NCBI RefSeq assembly: GCF_030704535.1
Contig: NC_081818.1
Coordinates: forward strand, 27,479,501 to 27,543,500
DNA from: Vitis vinifera
Lineage: Eukaryota; Streptophyta; Magnoliopsida; Vitales; Vitaceae
DNA: 64,000 nt
Reading direction: 5' to 3'
In this document: positions 1 through 10,915 of the stretch, piece by piece
Position numbering within the stretch: position 1 is the first letter of the stretch
Layout: every line of letters begins with the position of its first letter
Made by a program: the position numbers and the translations under genes
The notes under the pieces: generated by a model
Seen by the model: the letters and a program-made list of their open reading frames with translations, nothing else
Database searches by the model: none
What the model was told of the DNA's origin: nothing

Positions 1-1990
1 AGTAGTCCCAGTGTTTTTAACTGGGCGTCCATTATCTGAGCCGTCACATAATCTGGCATGATAACGATCAGAAGAATTAGCATCCAACAAGCACTCAGTT
101 TCATCAATCTTGGGCGAATGTAGGGCTAATAGTGCACTTGGTGTTTCAGGACAATCGTTATTCCAAAGGGGCTGATCAGGATCATACAGCTCAGCTCCAC
201 CTCCAACAGCAGAACCTGAAAATGCACCATTCAGTCCTAACTCATCCTCAGCCACTTCAGGCTTGCCACTTTTGTTTTGAAATCCTTTGCTATTCATCAA
301 TGTGCTTGGAGGCGCATTAACAGAAGGTAAAGGCCCTGGTCCAGCAGGTGTTCCCAGAAGATGTGCACTTGGAAGTGAAACAGGGAGGTTAAACTGTGAA
401 AGACTCTGAAATTTGCAAAACCACAAATTAGCTATAGCAGTCAAAATATACATGAAAGCCAAAAACGATAATTGCTTGAAGATAATGAGAGATCCTAGCT
501 CAGAAAAATGGATTTTCAATTCACCAATTTGAATATTGTAGCCCTAACATTGAAAAAATAAAATAAAATAAAACAAACCATTTTACTACTATTGTTAAAA
601 TCTGAGATGATGATGATAGATCCTACCCAGGCATGCAATGACAGCCTCATTATATTTAGGCAGAGAGGTGGTTAGAAATAATCAATCATTCATGCATGTG
701 CATGCACATGACAACAACATAACCTTTCTCATATTTTCATTTCCTCTACTAACAACACTTTCAGTTTTCTACTAAAAAAATATGAGAACATAAAACCCAA
801 GTGAAGAACAGGTAACCAAGAAGAATAACTAGAGAAGCCATCAACTCAGTGTTCGAGTGTGTGTAGTCAGCTGTAGCAAACTATTTAATAAATCTTTGAA
901 AAAAAATATCCAAAAAAAATGAACAGCACATTATTGACGATTGGCAGATCAAAGTAAAGATATTTTTCAAATCATTTCAGATGCAGAATATCCCCAAGAC
1001 CCACCAAGTGATTGGTTCTGACAGAGATGCATGGTCTTTTCCACCTCTTTCTTACAAAACATTTTACAAAATCAAATATATCACAGAAGTGAGCAACAGT
1101 AATTATTCTCAATCTCTCACATACCTGAACATCTTCCACAACAATTCGATTGACCCCATGCTCCATTGGGCACATGTCTCCTCTTAGACAAAATCCACGT
1201 TCTTCAAAATCCCTACATCGTTGGCGTGGAATACTCTTATTCAGAGAAGTACTGAGAGGTGGTCTGAGTGTCCCTTGCAAACCCAATGAATGGAGGGAAT
1301 CCAGAGCACCATTTGGTATTCCTGGAAGTAGCCCAAACCCACTCCAAGAAGCATTCTGTGTGTTTGAAACATTAGGCAACCCCCTTCCTGCATACAGACC
1401 TGGGGGAATGGATCCTTGCACCATTTGAGAAGCAATATCAACTTGGCTGAATCTAGGATCACGTTGGTTCCAAGAACCAGGGTCCCTTCCTCTTCCCCTA
1501 ACAGGACCAGAATCACCAGAAAAAGATTGGTTCATCCTTGTTCTTTGATTCAAATCTAATGGTGCCCGAGCAAATGTTGCTAAACCGGGACGCCTTTTCT
1601 CAAACTTCCCAGAAAAGTCTTTCTCCATAGGGGAAATGTTATAGTTTTTCCATGATCCACTTGACTGAGAATCATTTTCTCTGAAAGAATGTCCATTTTC
1701 AAAGGGTTTGTTACGCTTCCTGTAAGGCCTTGATAAAACCTGTTCAAGAGAATCTCTCTCCAGGGACTGAGACCGTGTCTCCCTCCTACGATGCTTATGA
1801 TTACGATCATCATCATCCTCATCACTGATTTCTTTCTCCTCAGGATCACTCTCACCATCAGATGGAGATAGACCACTAGGCTTTGGAGATGAAACCTTCA
1901 GCTCCATGGGATCCTCTTGGAGAAAGTTCAATCTTATACCACCCAAGGTACTGAACTTATAACAGAAAGCAACTGAACCACTTCAATTGC
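1..1990 (-). CDS. CCCH zinc-finger protein, C3H41-like (5' part; runs off left edge)
   Basis: Partial gene read on the minus strand. The first coding exon is 1990-1125 with the start ATG at 1907-1905; a GT donor follows at 1124-1123. The next exon begins at 405 after a CAG acceptor and continues in phase 0 off the window. The N-terminus (MELKVSSPKPSG) and an acidic then Arg-rich stretch (DEDDDD, KHRRRETRS) resemble Arabidopsis C3H41, an RBM26/27-type RNA-binding protein. Near the end of the first exon is a CCCH finger with C-x8-C-x5-C-x3-H spacing (CRDFEERGFC...CPMEH). An RRM expected further downstream lies outside the window. The role is inferred as nuclear RNA binding. The exon 5' boundary at 1990 is chosen from a ccttttccag acceptor. 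An earlier in-frame ATG at 1946 lies in the probable 5'UTR and fits the family N-terminus less well. Confidence 0.85.
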
Positions 1991-2815
1991 CTGGAAAAGG
2001 TCAGCAATTAAGGCCATGCATAGAAACAAGGAACAGGATGGAATCAAATGAAAACAACAATTAAACCTTTTAATAATAGAAAATAAAGAATTTTCAGTTT
2101 TAGTCCACTCATTTTACTTGCGCTTATGTGCATGAAGAAACAATTACAACAATTGCCATTTAAAAAAGGACTGAGATAGGCAAATTTCAAAGATCGGATC
2201 ATCTTATCTCCACATTGAATTAAACATAAGAGAAAAACATAATCATTAAAATTCAATATTGCAAGATCATTTGGACAGACATGACTAGGAAGGATAAACT
2301 AGAAACTAGTGAGTCATGCAAATTACAATTTCTCACAAAGTCAAGACAACACTATTGACAAGGCAAAGATGCTTGGTAGGAAAAAATGTTGTTTCCATTA
2401 AGCAAGAAAACACCAGAGATGAAAGAAAATTGCCATTTTCCATAAATACTTTTCAATAACAAATATAGAATAACTAAAAACTAACAAGTTTTCAGCAACT
2501 TCCAAGGTGCTGCTCATTAACAATTAACATGTTCATGAAAGAAACATGACAGTGACCCAAACAGCATTTTTGAGTCGATTACTTGAGAAACTTCTGCTGA
2601 TGGCTAGTTCAGAAGTATCTTCAAAGTGGCTGTCAGTTTCCATTAATTGAGAAGAAGCTAACCAAAATTACTTCTGATACTGTAGAACATTCCCATAATC
2701 CCAGAAATAAAGAGGTGTTGATCAATAGTTTATGTGATTAAGACAACATATGAAACAAGTAAAGAGTTCTCACGTCAATGAAGAAACATGTGAATGAGAT
2801 ACCAACCTAAATGAA

Positions 2816-3440
2816 CCTTTTCCTTGGAGCATTATTTGGAGATCTTGGGCTCCCATGAGAGTTAGCTTTTTTGCTTGGAAAGCGTCTTGGAACAGAATTT
2901 TGACCACTGATCAGCTTAAAAGAAGGGGCTGGATTCTACCAAATAGATGTTACTTGTGTAAAATGGAAGAGGAAACTAGTGACCACTTGCTCCTTTTCTG
3001 TAAGAAGGCTACAATGTTATGGAGCTTGCTTTTCTCCCTTTTTGATGTGCAGTGGGTCCTGCACTCCTCAATCAAAAGGAATTTGATAGCTTGGCATGGT
3101 GCTTCTATGAGTAAGAGAAAGGAAAAAGCTTGAAGGGCTGCTCCCCTTTGTTTAATGTGGACATTATGGAAGGAAAGAAATGAAAGTGTTCAATGACAAT
3201 GAACACACCAACCAAGCTCTAAAACTCTCTTTTTTGTACACTTTTGTGAATTGGGGTAGGGTATATTTAGAGATTCATTCTTTGTCCTTGTTTGACTTTA
3301 AAGAATGGCTTTTGTCTAGATAGAAGAAAGGTTTTTCTTTTTGGCCTAGCTCCTTGGGCGTTGCTTGTATACTTCATATGTACTCTTTTCGCCTCTACTA
3401 GGCTTTTCTAATACATTCTCTTATTTGCAAAAAAAAAAAA
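2816..3440 (+). mobile_element. 5'-truncated L1-type LINE (zf-RVT end) with perfect TSD
   Basis: A fragment translated from about 2820 to 3300 gives the zf-RVT region of LINE ORF2: FFAWKASW, a CYLC...HLLLFC zinc-binding cluster, then LWKERN. A TGA at about 3132-3134 interrupts it. The copy ends in a poly(A) run at 3429-3440. It is flanked by an exact 18-bp target-site duplication, gataccaacctaaatgaa, at 2798-2815 and 3441-3458. This proves target-primed insertion on the plus strand, antisense to the host gene. Confidence 0.93.
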
Positions 3441-3730
3441 GATACCAACCTAAATGAAAGACGGATCAACACAAATAGGGAAGAAAGGCAAGATTGAGTA
3501 TAATATGAGGGGAAAAAATTGCATGATCGTACAAGTACCTTATTTTGATTTAGGTTATTAAGAAAATGCACATCCATAAAGAATTGGTAAGTACTAGATG
3601 TTACTTCTTCAAATTTTTCACTCTTTATTGCAAGCTTTGGAGCTTCACTGCAAACAAGTTATAACCCACCAATAGAATTATAGCAAGTCAGAAATAAAGG
3701 GGGGGGAAAGGCAAGGCAAAAATGATGAGG

Positions 3731-4563
3731 GGCTTTTGGACTCTTAGATTCTCTAGGTGTCTAAATGATTGGGAGATTGTGGATGTGGAGTGTTTGCTGG
3801 TGAGGCTGCAAGTTAAGGTGGTGAATGGGAAAGGTGAGCATATTGTGATTTGGTCAGAGACAAAAAGTGGAATTTTCTCCGTCAAGTCTCTGTACGCTGT
3901 GCTAGAGCCGGGAAATTCTTCTGTGCCTTTTCCAGTAGGAATTATTTGAAATGTGTGGGTTCCTCCTAAGACAAGTTTTTTTTGCTTGGGAGACGTCTTG
4001 GGGAAAAGCTCTAATGCTAGATCAGCTTCAGAGGAGAGGGTCTAATAGATGTTTTCTATGCCATGTCTAGGAGTCAACTCAGCATATTCTGCTACATTGT
4101 CATAAGGCATGGATTTTGTGGCAGCTTTTGTTGTCCCTTTTTGGCGTTTCTTGGGTACTGCCTTTCTCTGTAACAGAGACTCTGCTTGAGTGGAGCGGCT
4201 CTTTCATTGGAAGGAAGCAGAAAAAAGTATGGGGAGCAGCCCCTTTGTGCCTCTTTTGGACAATTTGGAAGGAGGGAAATAGAAGATCTTTTGATAATGA
4301 GGAGTTTTCTGACCAAAGGCTAAAAACTGTGTTCCTTAGTAACTTCTTGCCTTCGTCTAACTTGTATATAGTTGAAGGTCCGATGTCTTTACTCACCTTC
4401 GTTAATTGGTTGGGTTTTTATTCAAGGAGGGAGTTGTTTTTTATTTTTCCTTGTCCTTTTTTGCTACCTTCAGCAACCGTTGTATACGTCTTGTGTACTC
4501 TAGTGTGCCCTTTTTGGCACTTCATTAATATATTTATTAGCTTCTACCAATAAAAAAAAAAAA
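3731..4563 (+). mobile_element. 5'-truncated LINE fragment, degraded
   Basis: Six-frame reading shows pieces of ORF2 C-terminal sequence. There is a linker resembling RxFNDWE...VxxLL at 3725-3945, then a frame-broken zf-RVT region, then LFWTIWKEGNRR near 4250. It ends with a poly(A) run at about 4552-4563. Flanks are similar but not identical (aaggcaaaaatgatgagg around 3712-3730; aaggcacaaaaagatgacgagg at 4562-4583), so the TSD is decayed or imperfect. It appears older than the 2816 and 6580 copies. Confidence 0.8.
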
Positions 4564-4829
4564 GGCACAAAAAGATGACGAGGGTAGGGCAAAAGAATTT
4601 CTCTCTAATAAGAAAAGAATTTCACCAAATTTAAGGCAGGAAAAGAGAGTGAAATCTCCCTAATAAATTTAAAGAATTTCACCAATATCCATTACTCCTA
4701 TTGACACCCCAATTTAAACCTTTATAACCCTTTTTTTATTTTGATAGGTGATTTATAACCCCATATAATTCAAAAGACATCTAACCTAATACTGTTACAT
4801 GCTAGGAGCTAAATCATAATAAAAAATGG

Positions 4830-5130
4830 TGCATGATATACATTGTGGGTTTAAATCCTACAAGTTTAAGTTTTTAGGAAAATTAATTGTCTAACATGGT
4901 AATGGAGCCTCGTTGAGTGGGAAGGTCATGTTTTCAAACCTCACGACATATTTGTATTCCCAATTAATTAAGTCAGCCCAAAAGAGGCTAATCGTGGTTG
5001 TTTGCTTACAGCTCTGTGTGTCTACCCAAGTACAGGTATGAGCTGCAATGGAGGTTGATGGAGTGCATGATTTTAAATGTGAGCCCAAATCCTACAAACT
5101 TAAGCTTTTAGGAAAATTGGTTGTCTAACA
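4830..5130 (+). mobile_element. TRIM-like miniature LTR retroelement
   Basis: Two direct repeats of 67 bp, 4830-4896 and 5064-5130, both start TGCATGAT and end GTCTAACA, giving the TG...CA ends expected of LTRs. They are clearly similar with scattered substitutions. Immediately after the left repeat is tggtaatggagcc (4897-4909), a degenerate match to the initiator tRNA-Met primer-binding site (TGGTATCAGAGC). A purine-rich stretch (gaggttgatggag) precedes the right repeat. There is no coding capacity. Size and layout fit a terminal-repeat retrotransposon in miniature. No clean TSD was found. Confidence 0.7.
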
Positions 5131-6537
5131 AAAAGAAAACTTCAATAGCTTCTAAACCTACAATTCAACCTATATGGTAAGTTTCAACTGAATTTCAATT
5201 CATAAAATATTTCACACAAAAATCTAAATAAAATAAATTCCCACCAAAAATTAAAACACTTCCTAAAATTCCCAGCTCTAAATTCTCTACTCTTCAATCC
5301 ATTGTTTTTTACATGCAAAATAGGACTGCAGCAATACAAGTATATAATAATATAAATGCTAATTCACAGGGTGTATTCCATTTCTCTGCATAATTTTTTG
5401 TTTAGCAACAAACTCTAGGAACACATATAGGATGCATAAAATAAAATAAAAAAAAGGTCTTTAAAGATTACATTTTCATAATTTCAAAAGACAGGAATCC
5501 TATCACTGGAAAAGAACAGGAGAACAGCAGATGACAAAAGTAAAAGTGAGCCTTCAGCATAAATGATGTACATGTATAACAGAAACAGTTTTAAAAAAAT
5601 AAAAAAATAAAAAACCCTTCCACGTGGATTATTCAGAAGGCGAGGTATAAAATAATATCTAGAAGGTTGTTCCACTAACTATTTTAACAAGAACATGTGG
5701 GATTGAAACCCATGAGAATTTCAATTCACACATTCATAAAATGGCAATCACCATTCTATTGTCAAAGTTGTTTATTTAAATCTAAAATGTCTTTACATAC
5801 TGTCACTGCAGGCCCAGAAATTTCAAGAAAATTTTGTGCGAGTGTCTGACTTGATCAAAGGCAAGCTTGGAAAATGGATAGAGATATTGTGTAATCATTT
5901 CACTGTGAGCCCTTACAGAATGTGCTACAGTAGCATATGATAAGAGAAGTAGCTCTGGGGCTGTCTAACAGCTAAGATAGACTTAAGCACTAGCAAGCTA
6001 AGCTCAGATGAGCAGCTTAACCAGAGCTCAGAAGTGAAGGCAGGAAATAAATGGAGCTCAGTTGAGCTAGGGTGAGCGAAATATTTGGGCTTGGCCACAC
6101 AATTCCTATTTTTCCATGCCTTAGATCGAGGACCGAATCTTCTCCTTTCATCTGAGAGCATGACCATTTGAGTCAAGTCTTCTGTCATTGCACACTTCAA
6201 TGGAGCCCAAAGAAAAAGAAAGACAGAATCAACCGTAACATGCATAGCCATACTAGAAAACAGAGGAAGGGCAACTGATTTAGTAGCTAATACTGATGGT
6301 TAGAAAGATAAGACTTCAATGAAACACTAGCATTTGAAGTCTAAAAGGATTTTCAACAAAATGAAGTGAAAATGAAAAAAGAAAAGAAGGCTCGGGGAGC
6401 ACTTTTCATGGCACAAGTTTCTGGAAGAGTTTTTAGCATCACGTCTATTCTAGTGAAATGACAAGGGTTATTGCAAAGATTTCTGTTAAAAGCAGAATTA
6501 TAAGATCATGATAAACCAAAGAGTCAAATAACATAGA

Positions 6538-6607
6538 AATTCTAAAAATTAGATGTAATTATGGCATTAGAAATTTTTTGCCATAATTACATCTAATTTT
6601 TAGAATT
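6538..6607. repeat. Perfect 29-bp inverted repeat spanning a LINE 5' junction
   Basis: Arms at 6538-6566 and 6579-6607 are exact reverse complements, with a 12-nt loop. The left arm is host flank. The right arm lies inside the LINE insertion, directly after its target-site duplication. Confidence 0.95.
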
Positions 6608-7305
6608 CCTATGACTCGTTCTCAAGGGGACCTTCTCAGTCAAGTCTTTTTATAACTCATTCTCAAGGGGCATTAGACCTCCTTTCCCGGCTAGAATTAT
6701 TTGGACGCCTTGGGTTCCAATTAGGGCTAACTTCTTTGGTTGGGAGGCAGCTTGGAGCAGGCTGCTCACCATTGATCGCCTAAAGAGAAGTGGGTGGAGC
6801 ATCCCCAACAGGTGCTATTTGTGCAAAAATGAAGAGGAAACCACATATCACCTTCTTTTGTTTTGTGAGAAGGCCAGAATGTTATGGCTTCTGATCCTCT
6901 CCCTTTTTGGGGTGCAATGGGTGATGCACTCCTCTGTGAAGAGGAACCTCTTGGGATGGCATGGTTCCTTTGTGGGCAAGAAAAGGGAGAAAGCTTGGAG
7001 AGCTGCCCCTCTCTGCTTGATGTGGACCATTTGGAAAGAAAAGAATAGGAGGGCCTTCGACGATGTTGAGAGGAATGACCAAGAAATTAAATCCACTTTT
7101 TTGTACACTTTTGTGAATTGGGATAGGGTGTATATAGAAGATCACTCTTTCTCTTTGATTGATTTTGTAGACTGGTTAGCTACCAAGTAAGGGTCAGGCT
7201 TGTTGCCTTATTGTCTTTTGTTCTTTTGTTCCTTGGTATACTCCGTGTATACTCTTTCTTTAGCCTCTTTGGCTTTTAATGAAATTTCCTTTACCTATCA
7301 AAAAA
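6580..7305 (+). mobile_element. 5'-truncated LINE with open zf-RVT reading frame
   Basis: The insertion is bounded by a 14-bp TSD, attagaaatttttt, at 6566-6579 and 7306-7319, with a short A-run before the second copy. Its first 28 nt are an inverted copy of the upstream flank. From about 6680 it encodes the ORF2 C-terminus without a stop as far as TAA at 7188-7190: FFGWEAAW, CYLC...HLLLFC, HGSFVGKK, LMWTIWKEKNRRAF, ending VDWLATK. A short repeated unit (actc-ttctcaagggg) occurs twice at about 6614-6670. It is closely related to the 2816 copy and antisense to the host gene. Confidence 0.92.
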
Positions 7306-7554
7306 ATTAGAAATTTTTTATGTGCTCTACCAATGAGGGAGTTTAGATTCTATAAAAAGGTCAAATGAGATAGTTGAGAACAGATTTTATAGTTAATTTT
7401 TATTGAAAAATGTTCCCTAAAATGCTCTGATTGAGGTGCCTGACACATTAAGCTTATCCCAAATAGCATATGTTTTAAGACTTGTGAGTGGTATCTCAAT
7501 TTCCAAAGTTTGACGATGCTTGTTTGGATGTCTATATACTAAAATAGAACTTTC

Positions 7555-7633
7555 GCATATCATTCCTTCTGATATCTATTGTAAGAGCTCAACTGTTGCA
7601 TATCATTCTTTTTGATATCTAATGTAAGAGCTC
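7555..7633. repeat. Tandem duplication, 43-bp period
   Basis: The units at 7555-7590 and 7598-7633 both read gcatatcatt...tgatatct-ttgtaagagctc with few differences. Intronic, no coding content. Confidence 0.85.
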
Positions 7634-8242
7634 TTAGTTTTCTGCCAAAAGTGAGATGATTTTTCCTCTTTCTTAACGTAGGCAAAGTTGAGACACATGT
7701 TAATTACAAAAAGGGGTGCAACCATCAAAAACAAGAGGTGTATGAACTGTGCCAAACAGCAAAAGCAAAACAAAACAACAAACAATCAAAGAACTCTAAG
7801 AGAGGTTAATAAAGCATGTTTATTTATGCCACCTGGTTAATGTGATGATGTAGTTACAAATGCACAAATAATATTAAGCATAATTAACATCAAGTTAATA
7901 AAGCATTACTGGCAATATGAACAAGTTCCCTATTTACTTTTTCAGAAGCATTAGAAAGGAACAGAAGTTGGCATCCTGGATATGTTATGGTTTATTTTTT
8001 ACCCTAAAAACCCGTTATTCAGTTTCTCTATTAGGTATTAATTCTTTTTTTTTTTCATTATTTTCCTTAAAAAGGTGACAAAAGACTGAACCATAGGAAT
8101 GATTTTTCCCTTTTTCAATATTTATTCTATTAACTCTTTATATATTATGTTTAAACATATTAGAACTTGCAAACATCTTAGAACCCTTATTTCGTAACAG
8201 GATCATAACACAAACAAGTAGTCTATAATGTGCTGTTTTACA

Positions 8243-8592
8243 ACTTCCTTTCCACTATTCTTCTGAAATTTTAAACCAAATCACCTCAACTCTTTTATAC
8301 TTATAAGGAAAAAAGAAAAAAAGAAACAAATCGTAAGGCAACATCTCCTTATCTTTTATGTTCTATTCTATATGTGATAGATGAACATGCTACACAATTA
8401 ACATGTAACCCACAATTTGACATTCACCTAAAATGCAGTATTCTATTACTTCCTAGCAACTATTCTTCTGAAATTCTAAACCAATTCAGTAAACTCCTTT
8501 ATACTATTAAAAAAATAAAGAAATAAATCTTAATCCAGAATCTTGTTATCTTTTCTATTCTACTCTGTATGTGACAGATGGACATACACATG
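8243..8592. repeat. Diverged tandem duplication, about 200-bp period
   Basis: The segments around 8243-8395 and 8447-8592 share the same succession of blocks (attcttctgaaatt-taaacca, cttttatact, ttatcttt, gt-acagatg-acat) with many substitutions and small gaps. Confidence 0.65.
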
Positions 8593-9547
8593 GTTGCACT
8601 GCAAATTCTCAAACACAATATACCCATATCAATTTATGTATTTACCGTAGTTGAACAATATTTTAATGTGGTGAGAAGGGGGTAGCAGCGGTTGGGGAAT
8701 CCACCTTCAAAAAGAATGTTAAAACTTCACAAAATTTCATGAAATCTATATCAAAAGGACAATAGATTCCTTATTAAAAAATCACTTCAAAAGTCTATAA
8801 TTTAATAAGTCAAAATCTTATAGAAGACATGGTGGGTTGTGTAATTTTGTTCTGAAATGTTTACAACAGACTTGCTAAAATTGTAGTTAGCATTTGATAC
8901 ATCTGAAAACCATGATATAACCCAATTTCAACATTTATGGAGCTCTTCCAAAATGCTATAGAATCAAAATTTGTGTATAAAAAACATCGTGCAAAATTAC
9001 AGATACTTCATCACAAGTATAAAGAGATCTGGGGTGCATTGTTCTTTGGATATGGAGACATGATTTTAAGGTAGAACTTTATTCAAGGAATGCTTCACAA
9101 AATAAAAGATAAAAATAAAAATAATCATTATTGTTTTTAAAATCTTTATATTTGTAATGCTCCCACATAAGTTACCATTTAAGATCCAACAAGCTTTTTT
9201 AAACACAATTCATTCAGAAACAATTTCATCATAGAATATTCTTAGATAGTATTTGTCTATACGTTTATACCATCCCACACCAAAGGAGGATTAACTGGCA
9301 CCAGAAATGTGTTGTATTCTAGCACCTAACACTTCAAACAGAAGTTGTTTCTTTGTTGGATGGATACTCCTTCGACAATCCTAGACATGTTTTGACACTT
9401 TCCAAACATGTCAAGAATTTTTAATATAATTTTTCCCATATCACACAGAGCCTACACATTCTAAACATACTACGTACATAAATGTAGCTATTTTGGTTTG
9501 AAAAGGTTAAAAAACAACTACAATAGACAAGGAATAATATTACTGGC

Positions 9548-10915
9548 ATGGAAGGGGAAAAAAGGCGTGAGGCATGGGTGAGAATCGTGGGTCTTCCTGT
9601 CTCTTTATGGGATCAGACCATCCTGAGAAGGATAGGGGAGGAGTGTGGGGGGTTCCTGGCAATCGACTCCCAAACAGAGAAGCTAGAAGAGCTACAGTGG
9701 GCGCGGATAGAACTACCCAATGTGGTGGAAGTATGGATTGAAGATCTGTGCTACGCGTTAACCCTCTGGTGGGAGGTCAGGCCGGTCTTGAAGGTAGGGT
9801 TGAGAGGGGTGAAGATTGCAGCAGCAGTCGAGGTTGGGGGAGAGGCTCGTGCACTCGCGAATAAGCGCGTGATGGAGAAGGGGGGTGTCACTAGGCTCGA
9901 GGCACTACAGCAGCTGGTAGATGGGATGCGGGGACAGTCTTGTGGGTCGGGGCAACCTGTGGATCCCCGCTTGGGTGGGCTGAACGAGAGGGGCCCCGCC
10001 AAATCCCCTTGGTGCACTGACCTGGCCTCTAGGCCTCTTGGGCCTGATCCAACTGATCTCGAGGCTGGGCCGTCGCGAGATGGGTCGGTTGGGCTGTTTT
10101 TTACTAGATCGCCTGCCTCTGGGCCGCTGTCTAGGAAGGATTCGGGATGGGCCAAGGCCAAAATGCCGTCAGTGGTGTCTGGGCTGGGTACTAAAGACTT
10201 AGGCCCTTCTAGTGAGGCCTGCCCCTTGGGTTGGACTGGCCCACGTCTTCTGAAAGGGCCAGATGCAGGCATTTCATCTTTCTGGTTGAAGAGTAAGCAA
10301 GAGATGGAGGAACCATGTCTTGTGGAGATTCCAAAGACTAACGGTGCCTTATTGGAGGAAGCTCAGAGGTATGGAAACACATCTAGCCCTTGTGGATTGT
10401 TGGTCCCTGTTGCATTTTCTTCCTCTCCTTCTTTTTCTGGTCGGACTCCCTTGGGGGAGTATTACGACTTCTCTGGGGTTGGTTGGGAGGTAGCCCAGAG
10501 AGAATCTCAATGCTGCATGGTCAATGGACTGGGGTCTATAGAGCAAGGGGCAGTAGCCAACTGGGAGTTGATGAAGGCTAACAATGGCAGCAATGGAGAA
10601 GGTGGAGGGGAGCTACGCTTGGTCCGTACAGTACCACAGGAAGATAAAGGATGGGAGGAGGTGGATTGGGAAGATAGTTAATTAGCCAGATTCAGCAAAT
10701 TTCTGGGGTTTTCAACAAAAGGCTTGGAGAAGGATATTTTGAACTTTTTGGTTAAGATCAGGAAAAGGAGGGAAAGAGTCCATAGTAAAATTCTTCTGGA
10801 CAAATCGAAATTTGAACGGGAGCTGAAAAGATTAGAATGCTCCATTAATTACGAGAGGGGGAAGAAGCTGAAGAGTGGTACGCAAGAAAGAGGGGATCAA
10901 ATGTTGGAAGTTTAA
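9548..10915 (+). pseudogene. LINE ORF1, 5'-truncated, one internal stop
   Basis: The frame opens with WVRIVGLPVSLWDQ and ELQWARIELPN, typical of the plant DUF4283 domain found in L1-type ORF1 proteins, continues through a Gly/Ser/Pro-rich linker, and meets TAA at 10679-10681. The same frame resumes at once (LARFSKFLGF...) and reads a basic, helix-prone tail (KIRKRRERVH, KSKFERELKRLEC) to TAA at 10913-10915. No CCHC zinc knuckle is visible. The ATG at 9548 uses the last A of the TSD and is fortuitous. The family role is RNA binding in the retrotransposition particle. Confidence 0.8.

Noticed and set aside
4116-4553. 145-codon ORF as a possible host gene
   Set aside because: It reads LFWTIWKEGNRR and other LINE ORF2 C-terminal sequence; it is part of a truncated insertion.
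5925-6251. 108-codon minus-strand ORF in the C3H41-like intron
   Set aside because: No motif and no clear splice sites around it; probably chance.
9751-10272. 173-codon ORF on the minus strand
   Set aside because: It is the antisense shadow of LINE ORF1, produced by its GC-rich composition.
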